Source of the DNA: Mycobacterium sp. PO1
GTDB taxonomy: Bacteria > Actinomycetota > Actinomycetes > Mycobacteriales > Mycobacteriaceae
DNA length: 64,000 bases
Assembly (NCBI RefSeq): GCF_017312405.1
Contig: NZ_BLTG01000036.1
Coordinates: 1-64,000, forward strand
Direction of reading: 5' to 3'
Notes under the pieces: model-generated
Seen by the model: the letters and a program-made list of their open reading frames with translations, nothing else
Told to the model about the DNA's origin: nothing
Databases searched by the model: none
Part shown: positions 25,599-34,258 of the stretch, piece by piece
Numbering within the stretch: position 1 is the first letter of the stretch
Layout: each line of letters opens with the position of its first letter
Program-made: the position numbers and the translations under genes

Positions 25599-26885
25599 AT
25601 GTCCGCACCGTCGCAGACTTCAGCGACCGATACCGGCACCCACAGGCCCCGTCGGGCGTGGGCGGCGGTGTCGGTGCTCGCCGTCGTCGGGACGCTCAAC
25701 TACGCCGACCGCTTCCTGCCCGCGGTGCTCGCCGAACCCATCCGCCAGGATCTGGCGTTGTCGGACACCGCGATCGGAATCATCAACGGATTCGGCTTTC
25801 TCGCGGTCTACGCGCTCATCGGGATCCCGATCGCGAGGATTTCCGACCGCGGCGCCTACGGGCTGGTGATCTCCGGATGCCTGACCCTGTGGGGCGCCAT
25901 GACGATGCTCGGCGGTGCCGTTCAGTCCGGTTTTCAACTCGCCCTCACCCGGGTCGGCGTCGCGATCGGGGAAGCGGGATCCACCCCCGCGGCGCACGCT
26001 TACGTGGCACGCAACTTCGTGCCCGAGCGTCGTGCGGCGCCGCTTGCGGTCATCACGTTGGCGATTCCGCTGGCCTCGGCGGCCAGCCTCATCGGCGGCG
26101 GACTGTTGGCCGAGGCGCTGGGCTGGCGCTGGGCCTTCGTCGCCATGGGAGCGCTCAGCGTCGCCTTCGTGCCCGTCGTGCTGGCCGTCGTCGGCCGGCG
26201 CCAGAACGTACCGGCCGAACACGTCGAAATGGTTGCTGTACAACAGCTTCCGGTGAGATGGTGGGACATTCTCCGCAAGCCGAGTTATCTCGCGATCGTC
26301 AGCGGTGCCGCGTGCATCTCCGTGGCAGGCTACGCCCTGACCACCTTCGCGCCGGCGTTTTTGATGCGCGCCCGCGGGATGACACTGGGTGACGTGGGCC
26401 TGCAGTACGGCATCGCCAGCGGCCTGACCGGAATCGTCGGGCTGATCGTTGTCAGCCGCATCGCCGACAAGCTGTCCGGCATCGACGGCCGCTGGCTGCT
26501 CTGGTTGGTCGCCGCCATGACCGCCGCGCTGATCCCGTTCTCGACACTCGGCTTCCTGGTGGACAGTTCCACGCTTTCGGTGTGCTTCATCGCGCTGAGT
26601 TACGTGGTCGGCACCGCCTACATGGCGCCGTCGATCGCGGCCATCCAGCGCCTCGTTTCAGCCGAGCAGCGCGCGACCGCGTCGGCGATCTTTCTGTTCT
26701 TCAGTGCGATCCTCGGGTCGGTCGGGCCGCTTCTGACCGGCCTGATCAGCGACGCGCTGCGGACAGACCATGGGGACATGTCGCTGGGCTGGGCGCTGCT
26801 GAGTGTCGTGCCGGTCATGCAGGTCGGCGCCATCGTGTGCTACCTGCTCGCCAGCAGGCGCTTCCTGCGCGAGATCGTCGCCTGA
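25599..26885 (+). CDS. MFS transporter (spinster-like)
   Basis: A 428-aa major facilitator with about 12 hydrophobic segments. The first helix contains GTLNYADRFLPAVLAEPI, a mark of the ACS/spinster-like MFS branch (NYxDR). The loop 2-3 motif IARISDRGAY and the TM4-region RVGVAIGEAGSTPAAHAY also match that branch. The RBS GAGGAG lies just before the ATG. Substrates in this group are carboxylates or sphingolipid-like molecules, and none can be chosen here. The stop lies at the beginning of a 27-bp repeat array that separates it from a convergent gene. Confidence 0.88.
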   Translation: MSAPSQTSATDTGTHRPRRAWAAVSVLAVVGTLNYADRFLPAVLAEPIRQDLALSDTAIGIINGFGFLAVYALIGIPIARISDRGAYGLVISGCLTLWGAMTMLGGAVQSGFQLALTRVGVAIGEAGSTPAAHAYVARNFVPERRAAPLAVITLAIPLASAASLIGGGLLAEALGWRWAFVAMGALSVAFVPVVLAVVGRRQNVPAEHVEMVAVQQLPVRWWDILRKPSYLAIVSGAACISVAGYALTTFAPAFLMRARGMTLGDVGLQYGIASGLTGIVGLIVVSRIADKLSGIDGRWLLWLVAAMTAALIPFSTLGFLVDSSTLSVCFIALSYVVGTAYMAPSIAAIQRLVSAEQRATASAIFLFFSAILGSVGPLLTGLISDALRTDHGDMSLGWALLSVVPVMQVGAIVCYLLASRRFLREIVA

Positions 26886-26983
26886 TCGATCGCTCCGCGA
26901 TCTGCGGCCGGATTGATCGCTCCGCGATCTGCGGCCGGATCGATCGCTCCGCGATCTGCGGCCGGATCGATCGCTCCGCGATC
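26884..26983. repeat. 27-bp palindromic tandem repeat between convergent genes
   Basis: Nearly four copies of a 27-bp unit (26884-26910, 26911-26937, 26938-26964, partial 26965-26983) differ by only one base. Each unit holds the inverted repeat GATCGC-TCC-GCGATC. The array begins in the MFS stop codon and ends at the stop of the convergent gene, so it could serve as a bidirectional terminator made of serial hairpins. Confidence 0.85.
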
Positions 26984-28184
26984 AGAGCCCGAACTGGTCC
27001 TCCACGATCCCCAGCCAGATCTGCGCCGCGTCGATCGCGACCTTCTCGCTGATGAACGCATGCTGGGTGCCGGTGTAGATGTCCCGGAAGGCCCGTTCGA
27101 GTCGGCTACCTTCCCGAATCGCGCTCGTGCCCGCCGCGAGATGCGCCCACTCGGCGCACTCGCGTGCGGTGTCGGTGGCAAACACCGCGGCCACGCGCAT
27201 GTCGGCGCGCAGCGTCGGGGTCAGCTCTCCCCCAGCCGCCACCGCGGACTCGGCGGTGCCGAACGCATCGAGCACCAGCAACCGGGCAGCCCGCCAGGCA
27301 GCGACGTGATGGGCCAACCCCTTCTGAAATGTCGGCCGGGTGGCCAGCGCCGCCATATCGCTCATCCGGAACTTGGTCTCGGCCAACTCGGCGACGTCGT
27401 CGAGCATGCTCTTGGCCACGCCGAGCGCCCAGGCCGCGTGACCGGCGGCTGTCACCGGCATCATCCCCATCCTGGTGGCAGGCGAACTCCCCCGCGCAGG
27501 CTCACGGGTGAACAGCGCAAACGTGCGGCACTGCGGGACGAAGACATCGTCGATCGCGTAGTCGTAGGAGCCGGTGCCTTTCAACCCCTGCACATGCCAG
27601 CCGTCTTTGAACACCACCTGATCACGCGGGACGATCGCAACCTGCATATCGGGGATTCCCTCACCGGCCCAGCGCATCTCGCCGTCCACCATCGGCAGGA
27701 ACCCGGCCGCGACGTACTCCGCGTGGCCGGTGCCCGAACCGAAACTCCAGGATCCGGTCAACCGGTAACCACCGTCGACGGCGACGCCCTGTCCGTTCGG
27801 GAAGAACTGGCCGCCCATCGTGACCCGGTTCGACCGGGCGCTGAACACCTCGGCGAACCCGTCCTCGGGCAGGTAGGTCGCGGCAGCGAACGCCGAGGGC
27901 AGATTGGCGATCCCGATCCACCCGAACGAGCCATCCTGCCAAGCCATCTCGATCCATGTCTCGATCATCTCGGCGAACGATGGTTCGACGCCGCCGGCGG
28001 CTCCGGGATTGAACGACGACATCAGACCCGACGACCACATGGCCTCGACGATGTCGGGCGTCAGCGTGCGGGCACGCTCAGAGTCGGCAGCCTGTGATCG
28101 GACTAGATCGCGCAGCCCGCGGGCCAGGTCGACAAGCCCGTCGGCACGGATGGGTTGCGAGAGGTTCTGCGTCGCCGCCGTCAC
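26982..28184 (-). CDS. Acyl-CoA dehydrogenase family flavoprotein (HsaA-like)
   Basis: A 400-aa flavoprotein resembling the two-component flavin-dependent monooxygenase branch of acyl-CoA dehydrogenases. Supporting segments are GYRLTGSWSFGSGTGHAEYV (substrate/flavin strand), VQGLKGTGSYDYAIDDVFVP, and SRLERAFRDIYTGTQHAFIS near the C-terminus. The catalytic Glu of true acyl-CoA dehydrogenases is not evident, which favours hydroxylation or desulfurisation-type chemistry. It would need a separate flavin reductase, and none is adjacent. The gene overlaps a repeat array by 2 bp and is followed after 18 nt on the minus strand by no other gene. Confidence 0.82.
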   Translation of the reverse strand: MTAATQNLSQPIRADGLVDLARGLRDLVRSQAADSERARTLTPDIVEAMWSSGLMSSFNPGAAGGVEPSFAEMIETWIEMAWQDGSFGWIGIANLPSAFAAATYLPEDGFAEVFSARSNRVTMGGQFFPNGQGVAVDGGYRLTGSWSFGSGTGHAEYVAAGFLPMVDGEMRWAGEGIPDMQVAIVPRDQVVFKDGWHVQGLKGTGSYDYAIDDVFVPQCRTFALFTREPARGSSPATRMGMMPVTAAGHAAWALGVAKSMLDDVAELAETKFRMSDMAALATRPTFQKGLAHHVAAWRAARLLVLDAFGTAESAVAAGGELTPTLRADMRVAAVFATDTARECAEWAHLAAGTSAIREGSRLERAFRDIYTGTQHAFISEKVAIDAAQIWLGIVEDQFGL

Positions 28185-28202
28185 GGCCTCGACGGTACTG
28201 CG

Positions 28203-29315
28203 TCAGGGCAGCGCAGTGAACAGGTTCGCCGAATCTGTCATCTCTGGTGCGGGTGCGCCTCCCGTGACGACGGTCGACGGCCCCGGAGCATGGGGTGACA
28301 TCGACTCGGAGACGTGGGGGACGGCCGCCGGTTCGGCCATTGTGCCCACGGGGGCTGCCGGCACCGGGCCGGCAGCGTCGGGCTGTGTGACGGCCCGCGG
28401 TTCGGAGCCGCCCAGGGGCGGCACCGCATCCGGCTGCGGGCCGCCGTGGTGCGGCACCGCCCCCGGTTGCGGAGTGCCCAGCTGAGGCACCGCCTCCGGT
28501 TGCTGGCCGCCCAGATGCGGTACGACCTCTGGTGGTGTCTCGCTCAGCAGCGGCTGCCCCTCGGGCTCGGCGGCCGTCACAGCCGCCGGGGCCGGTGCCA
28601 CCTGCGGAGCGGGAACGGTGGCCGCGGACTGTGCCGGTTGATAGCTGGACACCGGCTCGGGCCGGGCACTACGCGGGGATGGCACAGCGACCACTTTCCG
28701 GGCCGGAATGGTGACCGTGTTCGGCGGTGTCACCGGCACCGCAACCCAGCCCGGCTCGGCGGCGCTGGGCTGCTCGACCGCCGTCGCGGCGGGAGCGACG
28801 TCCGGACCACCGGCCGCTCCGAGAAAGAAGACACCGATTGCCACGGCTGCTGCGACACCGAGCGCCGAGGTGAGAAGCCGCCGCGCAGGACTCCGCCGGA
28901 CCGGGTCGACGCCCACCGGGTCGGGGATCGTCTCGTCGTGGTCGGCGGCCGCCATCGCGGCACCGTAGGCCAGCGCGATGTCGACCGGCAGGTCGGCGTC
29001 CTCGGGGTCGACGAGCACCGCCAGCGCCCGCGACTGCGGCACCGCCTCGACGGGCGACAGAGCCAGGCTGCGAAGTCGACTCTGCAGTCGCAACCCGTCG
29101 TGTCCGGCGTCGTCACTCCACGTGATGCGGACACGGTCGATCTCGTGACCGGCGGTGGCGGCGATGGCATGGGCACCCAACACCGCCGCGCCTGCAATCT
29201 CCGCGCCGGCGGTGACCTCCAGGACATCGTGGTCGAGCAGTCCACCGGCGTCGACGTCCACCAACACCCAACCCACCATGTCGGCGGTCAGAGACAGTCC
29301 CATCACCGTGCCCAC
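28203..29315 (-). CDS. Mycobacterial membrane protein with Pro/Ala-rich tail, paralogue A
   Basis: A 370-aa protein of unknown function paralogous to the one at 45414-46547. The N-terminus MGLSLTADMVGWVLVD followed by an acidic turn resembles a phosphate-1 loop of actin-like (ASKHA) ATPase folds. This is an inference from pattern only. A single transmembrane segment lies near residues 155-177, after which the chain is Pro/Ala/Gln-rich, including repeated PQPGAVP / PQPDAVP-like units. It ends LFTALP. The GTG at 29315 has GGAAGGGG upstream. The ATG at 29303 lacks suitable spacing. The low-complexity tail probably lies outside the membrane. Confidence 0.75.
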   Translation of the reverse strand: MGTVMGLSLTADMVGWVLVDVDAGGLLDHDVLEVTAGAEIAGAAVLGAHAIAATAGHEIDRVRITWSDDAGHDGLRLQSRLRSLALSPVEAVPQSRALAVLVDPEDADLPVDIALAYGAAMAAADHDETIPDPVGVDPVRRSPARRLLTSALGVAAAVAIGVFFLGAAGGPDVAPAATAVEQPSAAEPGWVAVPVTPPNTVTIPARKVVAVPSPRSARPEPVSSYQPAQSAATVPAPQVAPAPAAVTAAEPEGQPLLSETPPEVVPHLGGQQPEAVPQLGTPQPGAVPHHGGPQPDAVPPLGGSEPRAVTQPDAAGPVPAAPVGTMAEPAAVPHVSESMSPHAPGPSTVVTGGAPAPEMTDSANLFTALP

Positions 29316-29430
29316 GGTGATCCCCTTCCGACGACGGATTCGGTGTGTGCGGTGTATCGCGGTGCTCCGACGTGCTGTTACATGCGCCTCACGGCTGGAC
29401 AAGGTGAGACCCAGCCCATAAGCTCCTTCT

Positions 29431-29452
29431 AAAGGTCGACTGGCCGACCTTT
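29431..29452. promoter_or_regulatory. Exact inverted repeat AAAGGTCG-6-CGACCTTT
   Basis: Perfect 8-bp arms with a 6-base spacer lie 251 bp before the eat start and 116 bp before the paralogue A start. Symmetry and AT-rich outer ends suit a dimeric regulator operator better than a terminator. Confidence 0.45.
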
Positions 29453-29515
29453 GAGTTCTGTCCGGTGCTCGACGAATCGGCAGGAGCGTAACGCTGACAC
29501 GCGCTTTGTGCGCGC

Positions 29516-29548
29516 CGACGGCGCGACGATGCGGTCGCGCCGCCGTCG
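29516..29548. other. Stable GC-rich stem-loop
   Basis: CGACGGCGCGAC pairs with GTCGCGCCG-CCGTCG, giving a 12-bp stem with one 3-base bulge and a 6-base loop. If transcribed it could act as a leader structure or terminator for the eat transcript. Role unknown. Confidence 0.45.
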
Positions 29549-29681
29549 GTGATGGCCTGCGCGTGAATTGTGTCTCGTTATTGCATTGTGTCCCAACTGG
29601 TTTCGGTGAAAATCTGCAACGGTGGTGCAACCGGGTGGAGCATAGTGTGCTAGTTCACACCTACGAACGGAGTCTCATGCC

Positions 29682-31121
29682 ATGAGTAGCGACAGTCACC
29701 CCCACCACCCGCGACGTGGCGTGGAAGAGCACAACGAGTCGGATGACTACCTGCAGAAGCGCCAGCTGAAGACGGGAACCGCTGGGTGGCTGCTGCTGGC
29801 CAGCCTCGGCGTCGGCTATGTCATCTCGGGCGACTACTCCGGCTGGAACTTCGGACTGGGCCAGGGCGGGTTCGGCGGTTTGGCCATCGCCGCCGTCATC
29901 ATCGCCGGCATGTACCTCGCCCTGGTTCTCGGCATGGCTGAGATGTCCTCGGCCCTGCCCGCGGCCGGTGGCGGCTACACGTTCGCACGGCGTGCGCTGG
30001 GTCCCTGGGGCGGCTTCGCCACGGGCACCGCGATCCTCATCGAATACGCCATCGCGCCGGCGGCCATCGCCACCTTCATCGGTGCCTACGTCGAATCGCT
30101 GAACCTGTTCGGCATCCAGGACGGCTGGTGGGTCTACCTGGCCGCCTACGCTATCTTCATCGGCATCCATCTCTCCGGAGTCGGCGAAGCGCTCAAGGTG
30201 ATGTTCGTGATCACCGGTATCGCCCTGCTCGGTCTGGTGATCTTCGCGATCTCGGCGATAGGGCAGTTCGACGCGGCGAATCTGACCGACATCGCCGTGA
30301 CTGACGCGGCGGGCGCCTCGGAGTGGCTGCCGTTCGGCTATCTGGGTATCTGGGCGGCGATCCCGTTCGCGATCTGGTTCTTCCTGGCGATCGAAGGTGT
30401 CCCGCTGGCTGCCGAGGAAGCCGCCAACCCGGCCCGCAACGTTCCCCGCGGCATCATCGCCGGCATCGCGGTGCTGCTCGTAACGTGCCTGACGGTGCTG
30501 GTGCTCACGCCCGGAGCCGGTGGCGCCGCGGCGATGTCGGAGTCGGGTAACCCGTTGGTCGAGGCCCTCGGCGACGGCACGATGGCCAAGGTCGTCAACT
30601 ACATCGGCCTGGCCGGTCTGATCGCCAGCTTCTTCTCCATCATCTACGCCTACTCGCGCCAGCTCTTCGCGTTGTCCCGGGCCGGCTACCTGCCGACCGC
30701 CCTGTCGGTGACGAACTCGCGCAAGGCGCCCACGTTGGCCCTCGTGGTGCCCGGCGTCATCGGGTTCGCGCTGTCACTGACCGGCCAGGGTGCGTTGTTG
30801 CTCAACATGGCTGTCTTCGGCGCAGCGCTGAGCTACGTGCTGATGATGGTCAGCCACATCGTGTTGCGGGTCCGGGCTCCCGAGATGGAGCGGCCGTACC
30901 GCACCCCCGGTGGCTTGGTCACCACCGGCTTCGCGCTCGTCATCGCGGTACTCGCGGTCATCGCCACCTTCCTGGTCGACAGCGTCGCCGCGCTGGGTTG
31001 CCTGATCGTATTCGCGTTGTTCATGGCCTATTTCGGGCTCTACAGCCGGCACCACCTGGTGGCGAACTCCCCCGACGAGGAATTCGCCGCTCTGGCCGCA
31101 GCCGAGGAAGAGCTGAATTGA
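29682..31121 (+). CDS. eat: Ethanolamine permease
   Basis: A 479-aa APC-superfamily transporter with about 12 membrane segments. The opening after the hydrophilic leader, GVGYVISGDYSGWNFGLGQGG, is diagnostic of ethanolamine permeases, as is WFFLAIEGVPLAAEEAANPA in the middle. It precedes eutB and eutC in one operon, and its TGA overlaps the TTG start of eutB, so uptake and cleavage of ethanolamine are co-expressed. No microcompartment shell genes are nearby. Expression is probably controlled through the long upstream region with inverted repeats. Confidence 0.93.
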   Translation: MSSDSHPHHPRRGVEEHNESDDYLQKRQLKTGTAGWLLLASLGVGYVISGDYSGWNFGLGQGGFGGLAIAAVIIAGMYLALVLGMAEMSSALPAAGGGYTFARRALGPWGGFATGTAILIEYAIAPAAIATFIGAYVESLNLFGIQDGWWVYLAAYAIFIGIHLSGVGEALKVMFVITGIALLGLVIFAISAIGQFDAANLTDIAVTDAAGASEWLPFGYLGIWAAIPFAIWFFLAIEGVPLAAEEAANPARNVPRGIIAGIAVLLVTCLTVLVLTPGAGGAAAMSESGNPLVEALGDGTMAKVVNYIGLAGLIASFFSIIYAYSRQLFALSRAGYLPTALSVTNSRKAPTLALVVPGVIGFALSLTGQGALLLNMAVFGAALSYVLMMVSHIVLRVRAPEMERPYRTPGGLVTTGFALVIAVLAVIATFLVDSVAALGCLIVFALFMAYFGLYSRHHLVANSPDEEFAALAAAEEELN

Positions 31122-32527
31122 CCTATCGCCAGCAGATTTCCGGACACACCTACCAGTTCGACGGTCTGGTCGACGTTCTGGCCAAGGCGACTCCGCTGCG
31201 CTCCGGTGACGAACTCGCCGGATGCGCGGCGGAGTCCGACGCCGAACGTGCCGCCGCGGCCTGGGTGCTCGCCGATCTGCCGCTGTCGACGTTTCTCGAC
31301 GAAGCCGTCGTCCCCTACGAAACCGACGACGTCACCCGACTGATCATCGACAGCCACGATCGGCAGGTCTTCTCGCAGATCTCCCATCTGACGGTCGGAG
31401 GCTTCCGAGACTGGTTGCTCGACGCGGCGAGCCAGGACGACAGCGCCGAGCGCATCGCCGCGGTGGCTGCGGGACTGACACCAGAGATGGTCGCGGCGGT
31501 GTCGAAGATCATGCGCAACCAGGATCTGATCGCCGTAGCGGCCGCGTGCACCGTCAGTGCGGCGTTTCGGACCTCGATCGGGGTGCCTGGCACGTTGGCG
31601 ACCCGTCTGCAGCCCAACCACCCGACAGACAACCCGCGCGGCATCGCCGCGGCCACCCTCGATGGGCTGCTGATGGGCTGCGGCGACGCGGTCATCGGCA
31701 TCAACCCCGCGACCGACTCACCGCAACACACCTCGGATCTGCTGCATCTGCTCGACGAGATCAGGCAGCGTTTCGAGATCCCGATGCAGTCGTGCGTGCT
31801 GTCCCACGTCACGACGACCATGGAGTTGATCGACCGCGGTGCGCCGGTCGATCTGGTGTTCCAGTCCATCGCCGGGACACAGGGCGCCAACACCAGTTTC
31901 GGCATCACGCTGGCCATGCTCACCGAGGCCAACGAGGCGGGCCGCAGCCTGGGCCGGGGCACGATCGGCGACAACGTGATGTATCTGGAGACCGGGCAGG
32001 GTTCGGCATTGTCGGCCGGCGCGCACCTGGGTACCGGAGGCCGTCCGGTGGATCAACAGACGTTGGAGACCAGAGCCTACGCAGTGGCGCGCGCGCTGGA
32101 TCCGCTGCTGGTCAACACCGTTGTCGGATTCATCGGGCCGGAATACCTCTACGACGGCAAGCAGATCGTCCGGGCCGGGCTCGAAGATCACTTCTGCGGG
32201 AAGCTGCTGGGTCTGCCGATGGGGGTGGACGTCTGCTACACCAACCACGCCGAGGCCGACCAGGACGACATGGACACGCTGCTCACGCTGCTCGGCGTCG
32301 CGGGGGCGGCATTCGTGATCACCGTGCCGGGCGCCGACGACGTCATGCTCGGCTATCAGAGCCTGGCGTTTCACGATGCGCTGTACGTGCGCAAGGCTCT
32401 GGGACTGCGGCCGGCGCCGGAGTTCGAAGCGTGGCTGGCCCGGTTGGGTATGGCCGACGGTGAGGGCCGGGTGCTGCCCGTCGACCCCGCCGGCTCCCCC
32501 CTGCTCGGATTGGCGTCGGGTCAGTGA
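31118..32527 (+). CDS. eutB: Ethanolamine ammonia-lyase large subunit
   Basis: A 469-aa catalytic subunit that, with EutC and adenosylcobalamin, splits ethanolamine to acetaldehyde and ammonia. The N-terminus TYRQQISGHTYQFDGLVDVL and segment KATPLRSGDELAG match EutB, and the barrel carries PTDNPRGIAAATLDGLLMGC and GADVCYTNHAEADQDDMD-like signatures (positions about 370-385). A TTG start at 31118 is inferred from the overlap with the permease stop and from the family N-terminus. GAGGAAGAG lies just upstream. The stop overlaps the eutC start. Confidence 0.94.
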   Translation: MTYRQQISGHTYQFDGLVDVLAKATPLRSGDELAGCAAESDAERAAAAWVLADLPLSTFLDEAVVPYETDDVTRLIIDSHDRQVFSQISHLTVGGFRDWLLDAASQDDSAERIAAVAAGLTPEMVAAVSKIMRNQDLIAVAAACTVSAAFRTSIGVPGTLATRLQPNHPTDNPRGIAAATLDGLLMGCGDAVIGINPATDSPQHTSDLLHLLDEIRQRFEIPMQSCVLSHVTTTMELIDRGAPVDLVFQSIAGTQGANTSFGITLAMLTEANEAGRSLGRGTIGDNVMYLETGQGSALSAGAHLGTGGRPVDQQTLETRAYAVARALDPLLVNTVVGFIGPEYLYDGKQIVRAGLEDHFCGKLLGLPMGVDVCYTNHAEADQDDMDTLLTLLGVAGAAFVITVPGADDVMLGYQSLAFHDALYVRKALGLRPAPEFEAWLARLGMADGEGRVLPVDPAGSPLLGLASGQ

Positions 32528-33300
32528 ACGACGCGGACCACCGACCCGCAGACGATGTCTGGGCACCGTTGCGGCGCACCACACAGGCGCGTATCGGACT
32601 GGGCCGGGCGGGCAATGCGCTGCCGTCGCGGCGGGTGCTGGAGTTCAAAGCCGCGCATTCCGCGGCCCGGGACGCCGTGCATGTCCCGCTGGACGCCGAT
32701 CAGTTCGCCGAGCAGGTCGAGGCGGTCGGGCTCGGGGCGCCGGTGCTGGTCAGCAGCCGCGCGGAGTCCCGCAGCGAGTACCTGCGCAGGCCCGACCTCG
32801 GCCGCACCCCGGCCGACGTGAGCGCGCTTCCGTCCACCGGCGCCGACGTCGGCATCGTGCTGGCCGACGGGTTGTCGCCGCGCGCACTGGTCGATCACGG
32901 TGTCGGGCTGCTGAGTGCGTTGGTGGACGAATTCGCCGGCCGTTACCGGCTGGCGCCACCGGTGATCGCGACGCAGGCGCGGGTGGCACTCGGTGACCAC
33001 ATCGGCGCGGCGCTGGACGTCGCCACGCTCGTGATGGTGATCGGTGAGCGGCCGGGGCTGTCGGTCGCCGACAGCCTGGGGATCTACCTGACCCACCTGC
33101 CGCGGCCGGGCCGCACCGACGCCGACCGCAATTGCATCTCCAACATCCACCCGCCGGACGGGCTGGGATATCACCGCGCTGCCCGCACCACCGCCGCGCT
33201 GATCTCCGGAGCCCGTCAACTCGGACGCTCGGGGGTCGCGCTCAAGGACACCTCACCGGCACTGCTCGGTGACGACGGAGGTCAGCCCGCGCTGGGCTGA
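32524..33300 (+). CDS. eutC: Ethanolamine ammonia-lyase small subunit
   Basis: A 258-aa subunit that completes the cobalamin-binding site. Typical stretches are TQARIGLGRAGNALPSRRVL near residue 20, LVMVIGERPGLSVADSLGIY near residue 170, and NCISNIHPPDGLGYHRAA near residue 205. The GTG start overlaps the eutB stop (GTGA). Its last 19 bp overlap the 3' end of the convergent XRE regulator. Acetaldehyde disposal genes are not in the window. Confidence 0.93.
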   Translation: MNDADHRPADDVWAPLRRTTQARIGLGRAGNALPSRRVLEFKAAHSAARDAVHVPLDADQFAEQVEAVGLGAPVLVSSRAESRSEYLRRPDLGRTPADVSALPSTGADVGIVLADGLSPRALVDHGVGLLSALVDEFAGRYRLAPPVIATQARVALGDHIGAALDVATLVMVIGERPGLSVADSLGIYLTHLPRPGRTDADRNCISNIHPPDGLGYHRAARTTAALISGARQLGRSGVALKDTSPALLGDDGGQPALG

Positions 33301-34127
33301 TCGCGCGCCAACTCGGCGCACCCCGCTGCGGTGACCCCGTCGACGGGAAACCACTGCTCGATGCGGATGTCTTCGACGCTCACCTCCAGCGGCGCCTGCA
33401 GAACGCTGACCAGCAGCAGAAATGACCACGTCGCCGCGCCGACCCTGAGCTTCAACTCCACGGTCGCAGCGGACGGCGTCGTGGGATCGGGGCGCCGCCA
33501 GTCCTGATCCAGGCCGGGCGATGCTTCGACGTGGTCGAGGAGTTCGCGTAACGACCCGTTGTCGGGGTCGGCCAGCATCTCCCGCTGCAGCCGCCACATC
33601 AGTTCGCGCGCCACCGTCGCGTGGTTGACGATGACGCGTCCGCCGATGCCGGGATCGAGCGTGAGCAGGGCCAGATTCGCCTCGCCGAGATGTCCGGGTG
33701 CCAGCTCCGGCAGCGCGGCACCGAGCACCGCTCGGCCGCCCTCGTTGGCGTCCAGCACCCGGTAGCTGCGGTCCATCACGAACAGCGGAAACGGCTCGTG
33801 GTGCTTTTTCATCAGCTCCAGTGCCGAGGACACCTCTGGCGGGAAGCCCTCGGCGGGCTCGGCGTATCGCGGTGGGTGGCCGGCCGCGCGCAGCATCGCA
33901 TTGGCTTGCCGCAGAGGTACATCCAGCGCAGCTGCCAGCCGCAGAACCATCTCGACGCTCGGTGACGACCGGCCGGTTTCGAGGAAGCTCAGGTGACGGG
34001 TGGACACGTCGGCCGCCAGCGCGAGGTCGAGCTGGCTCATCCCTCGGCGCCTGCGCCAGTGCCGCAGCAAGGTCGAATACAGCCCGCGGCGATCGTCGGC
34101 GTATCTCTGCGCCCCGTGTCGGTGCAC
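33282..34127 (-). CDS. XRE family regulator with MmyB-type ligand domain
   Basis: A 281-aa helix-turn-helix regulator. The HTH is at about residues 28-62 (MSQLDLALAADVSTRHLSFL, ETGRSSPS). Residues 110-240 form the PAS-like MmyB ligand-binding domain, with PFPLFVMDRSYRVLDANEGG and MWRLQREMLADP. Such proteins in actinobacteria often regulate a neighbouring oxidoreductase or hydrolase gene and can bind fatty-acid-like ligands. The alpha/beta hydrolase gene starts divergently 131 bp away and is the most likely target. A link to eutBC is possible because the two genes overlap at their 3' ends. Confidence 0.88.
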   Translation of the reverse strand: MHRHGAQRYADDRRGLYSTLLRHWRRRRGMSQLDLALAADVSTRHLSFLETGRSSPSVEMVLRLAAALDVPLRQANAMLRAAGHPPRYAEPAEGFPPEVSSALELMKKHHEPFPLFVMDRSYRVLDANEGGRAVLGAALPELAPGHLGEANLALLTLDPGIGGRVIVNHATVARELMWRLQREMLADPDNGSLRELLDHVEASPGLDQDWRRPDPTTPSAATVELKLRVGAATWSFLLLVSVLQAPLEVSVEDIRIEQWFPVDGVTAAGCAELARDQPSAG

Positions 34128-34258
34128 GACAGCGACAGTAATCCAGCCTGGAACGCCGCAGTCGTTACCTCGTCAGGTCATTGCGGCGCCCCGGTGAGGA
34201 ATCCAAGCTTTACCGAGATCGGCGGGCAGCGGATCTTCCCGCGAAGGAGGGCATTGCG

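Larger units (their letters stand above)
29316..29681. other. 366-bp intergenic region with strong inverted repeats
   Basis: No credible coding frame is seen. The region contains an exact inverted repeat at 29431-29452 and a long GC-rich stem at 29516-29548. There is also a short GTGTG/CACAC element at 29645-29660, immediately upstream of the ethanolamine permease gene. It probably carries the divergent promoters of paralogue A and the eat-eutBC operon. Confidence 0.6.

Noticed and set aside
26884-26983. CRISPR array
   Set aside because: The units are contiguous, without spacers, and no cas gene is nearby.
29316-29681. Cobalamin riboswitch upstream of the B12-dependent ethanolamine genes
   Set aside because: The conserved B12-box core GCCACTG was not found, and the observed stems do not fit the riboswitch fold.
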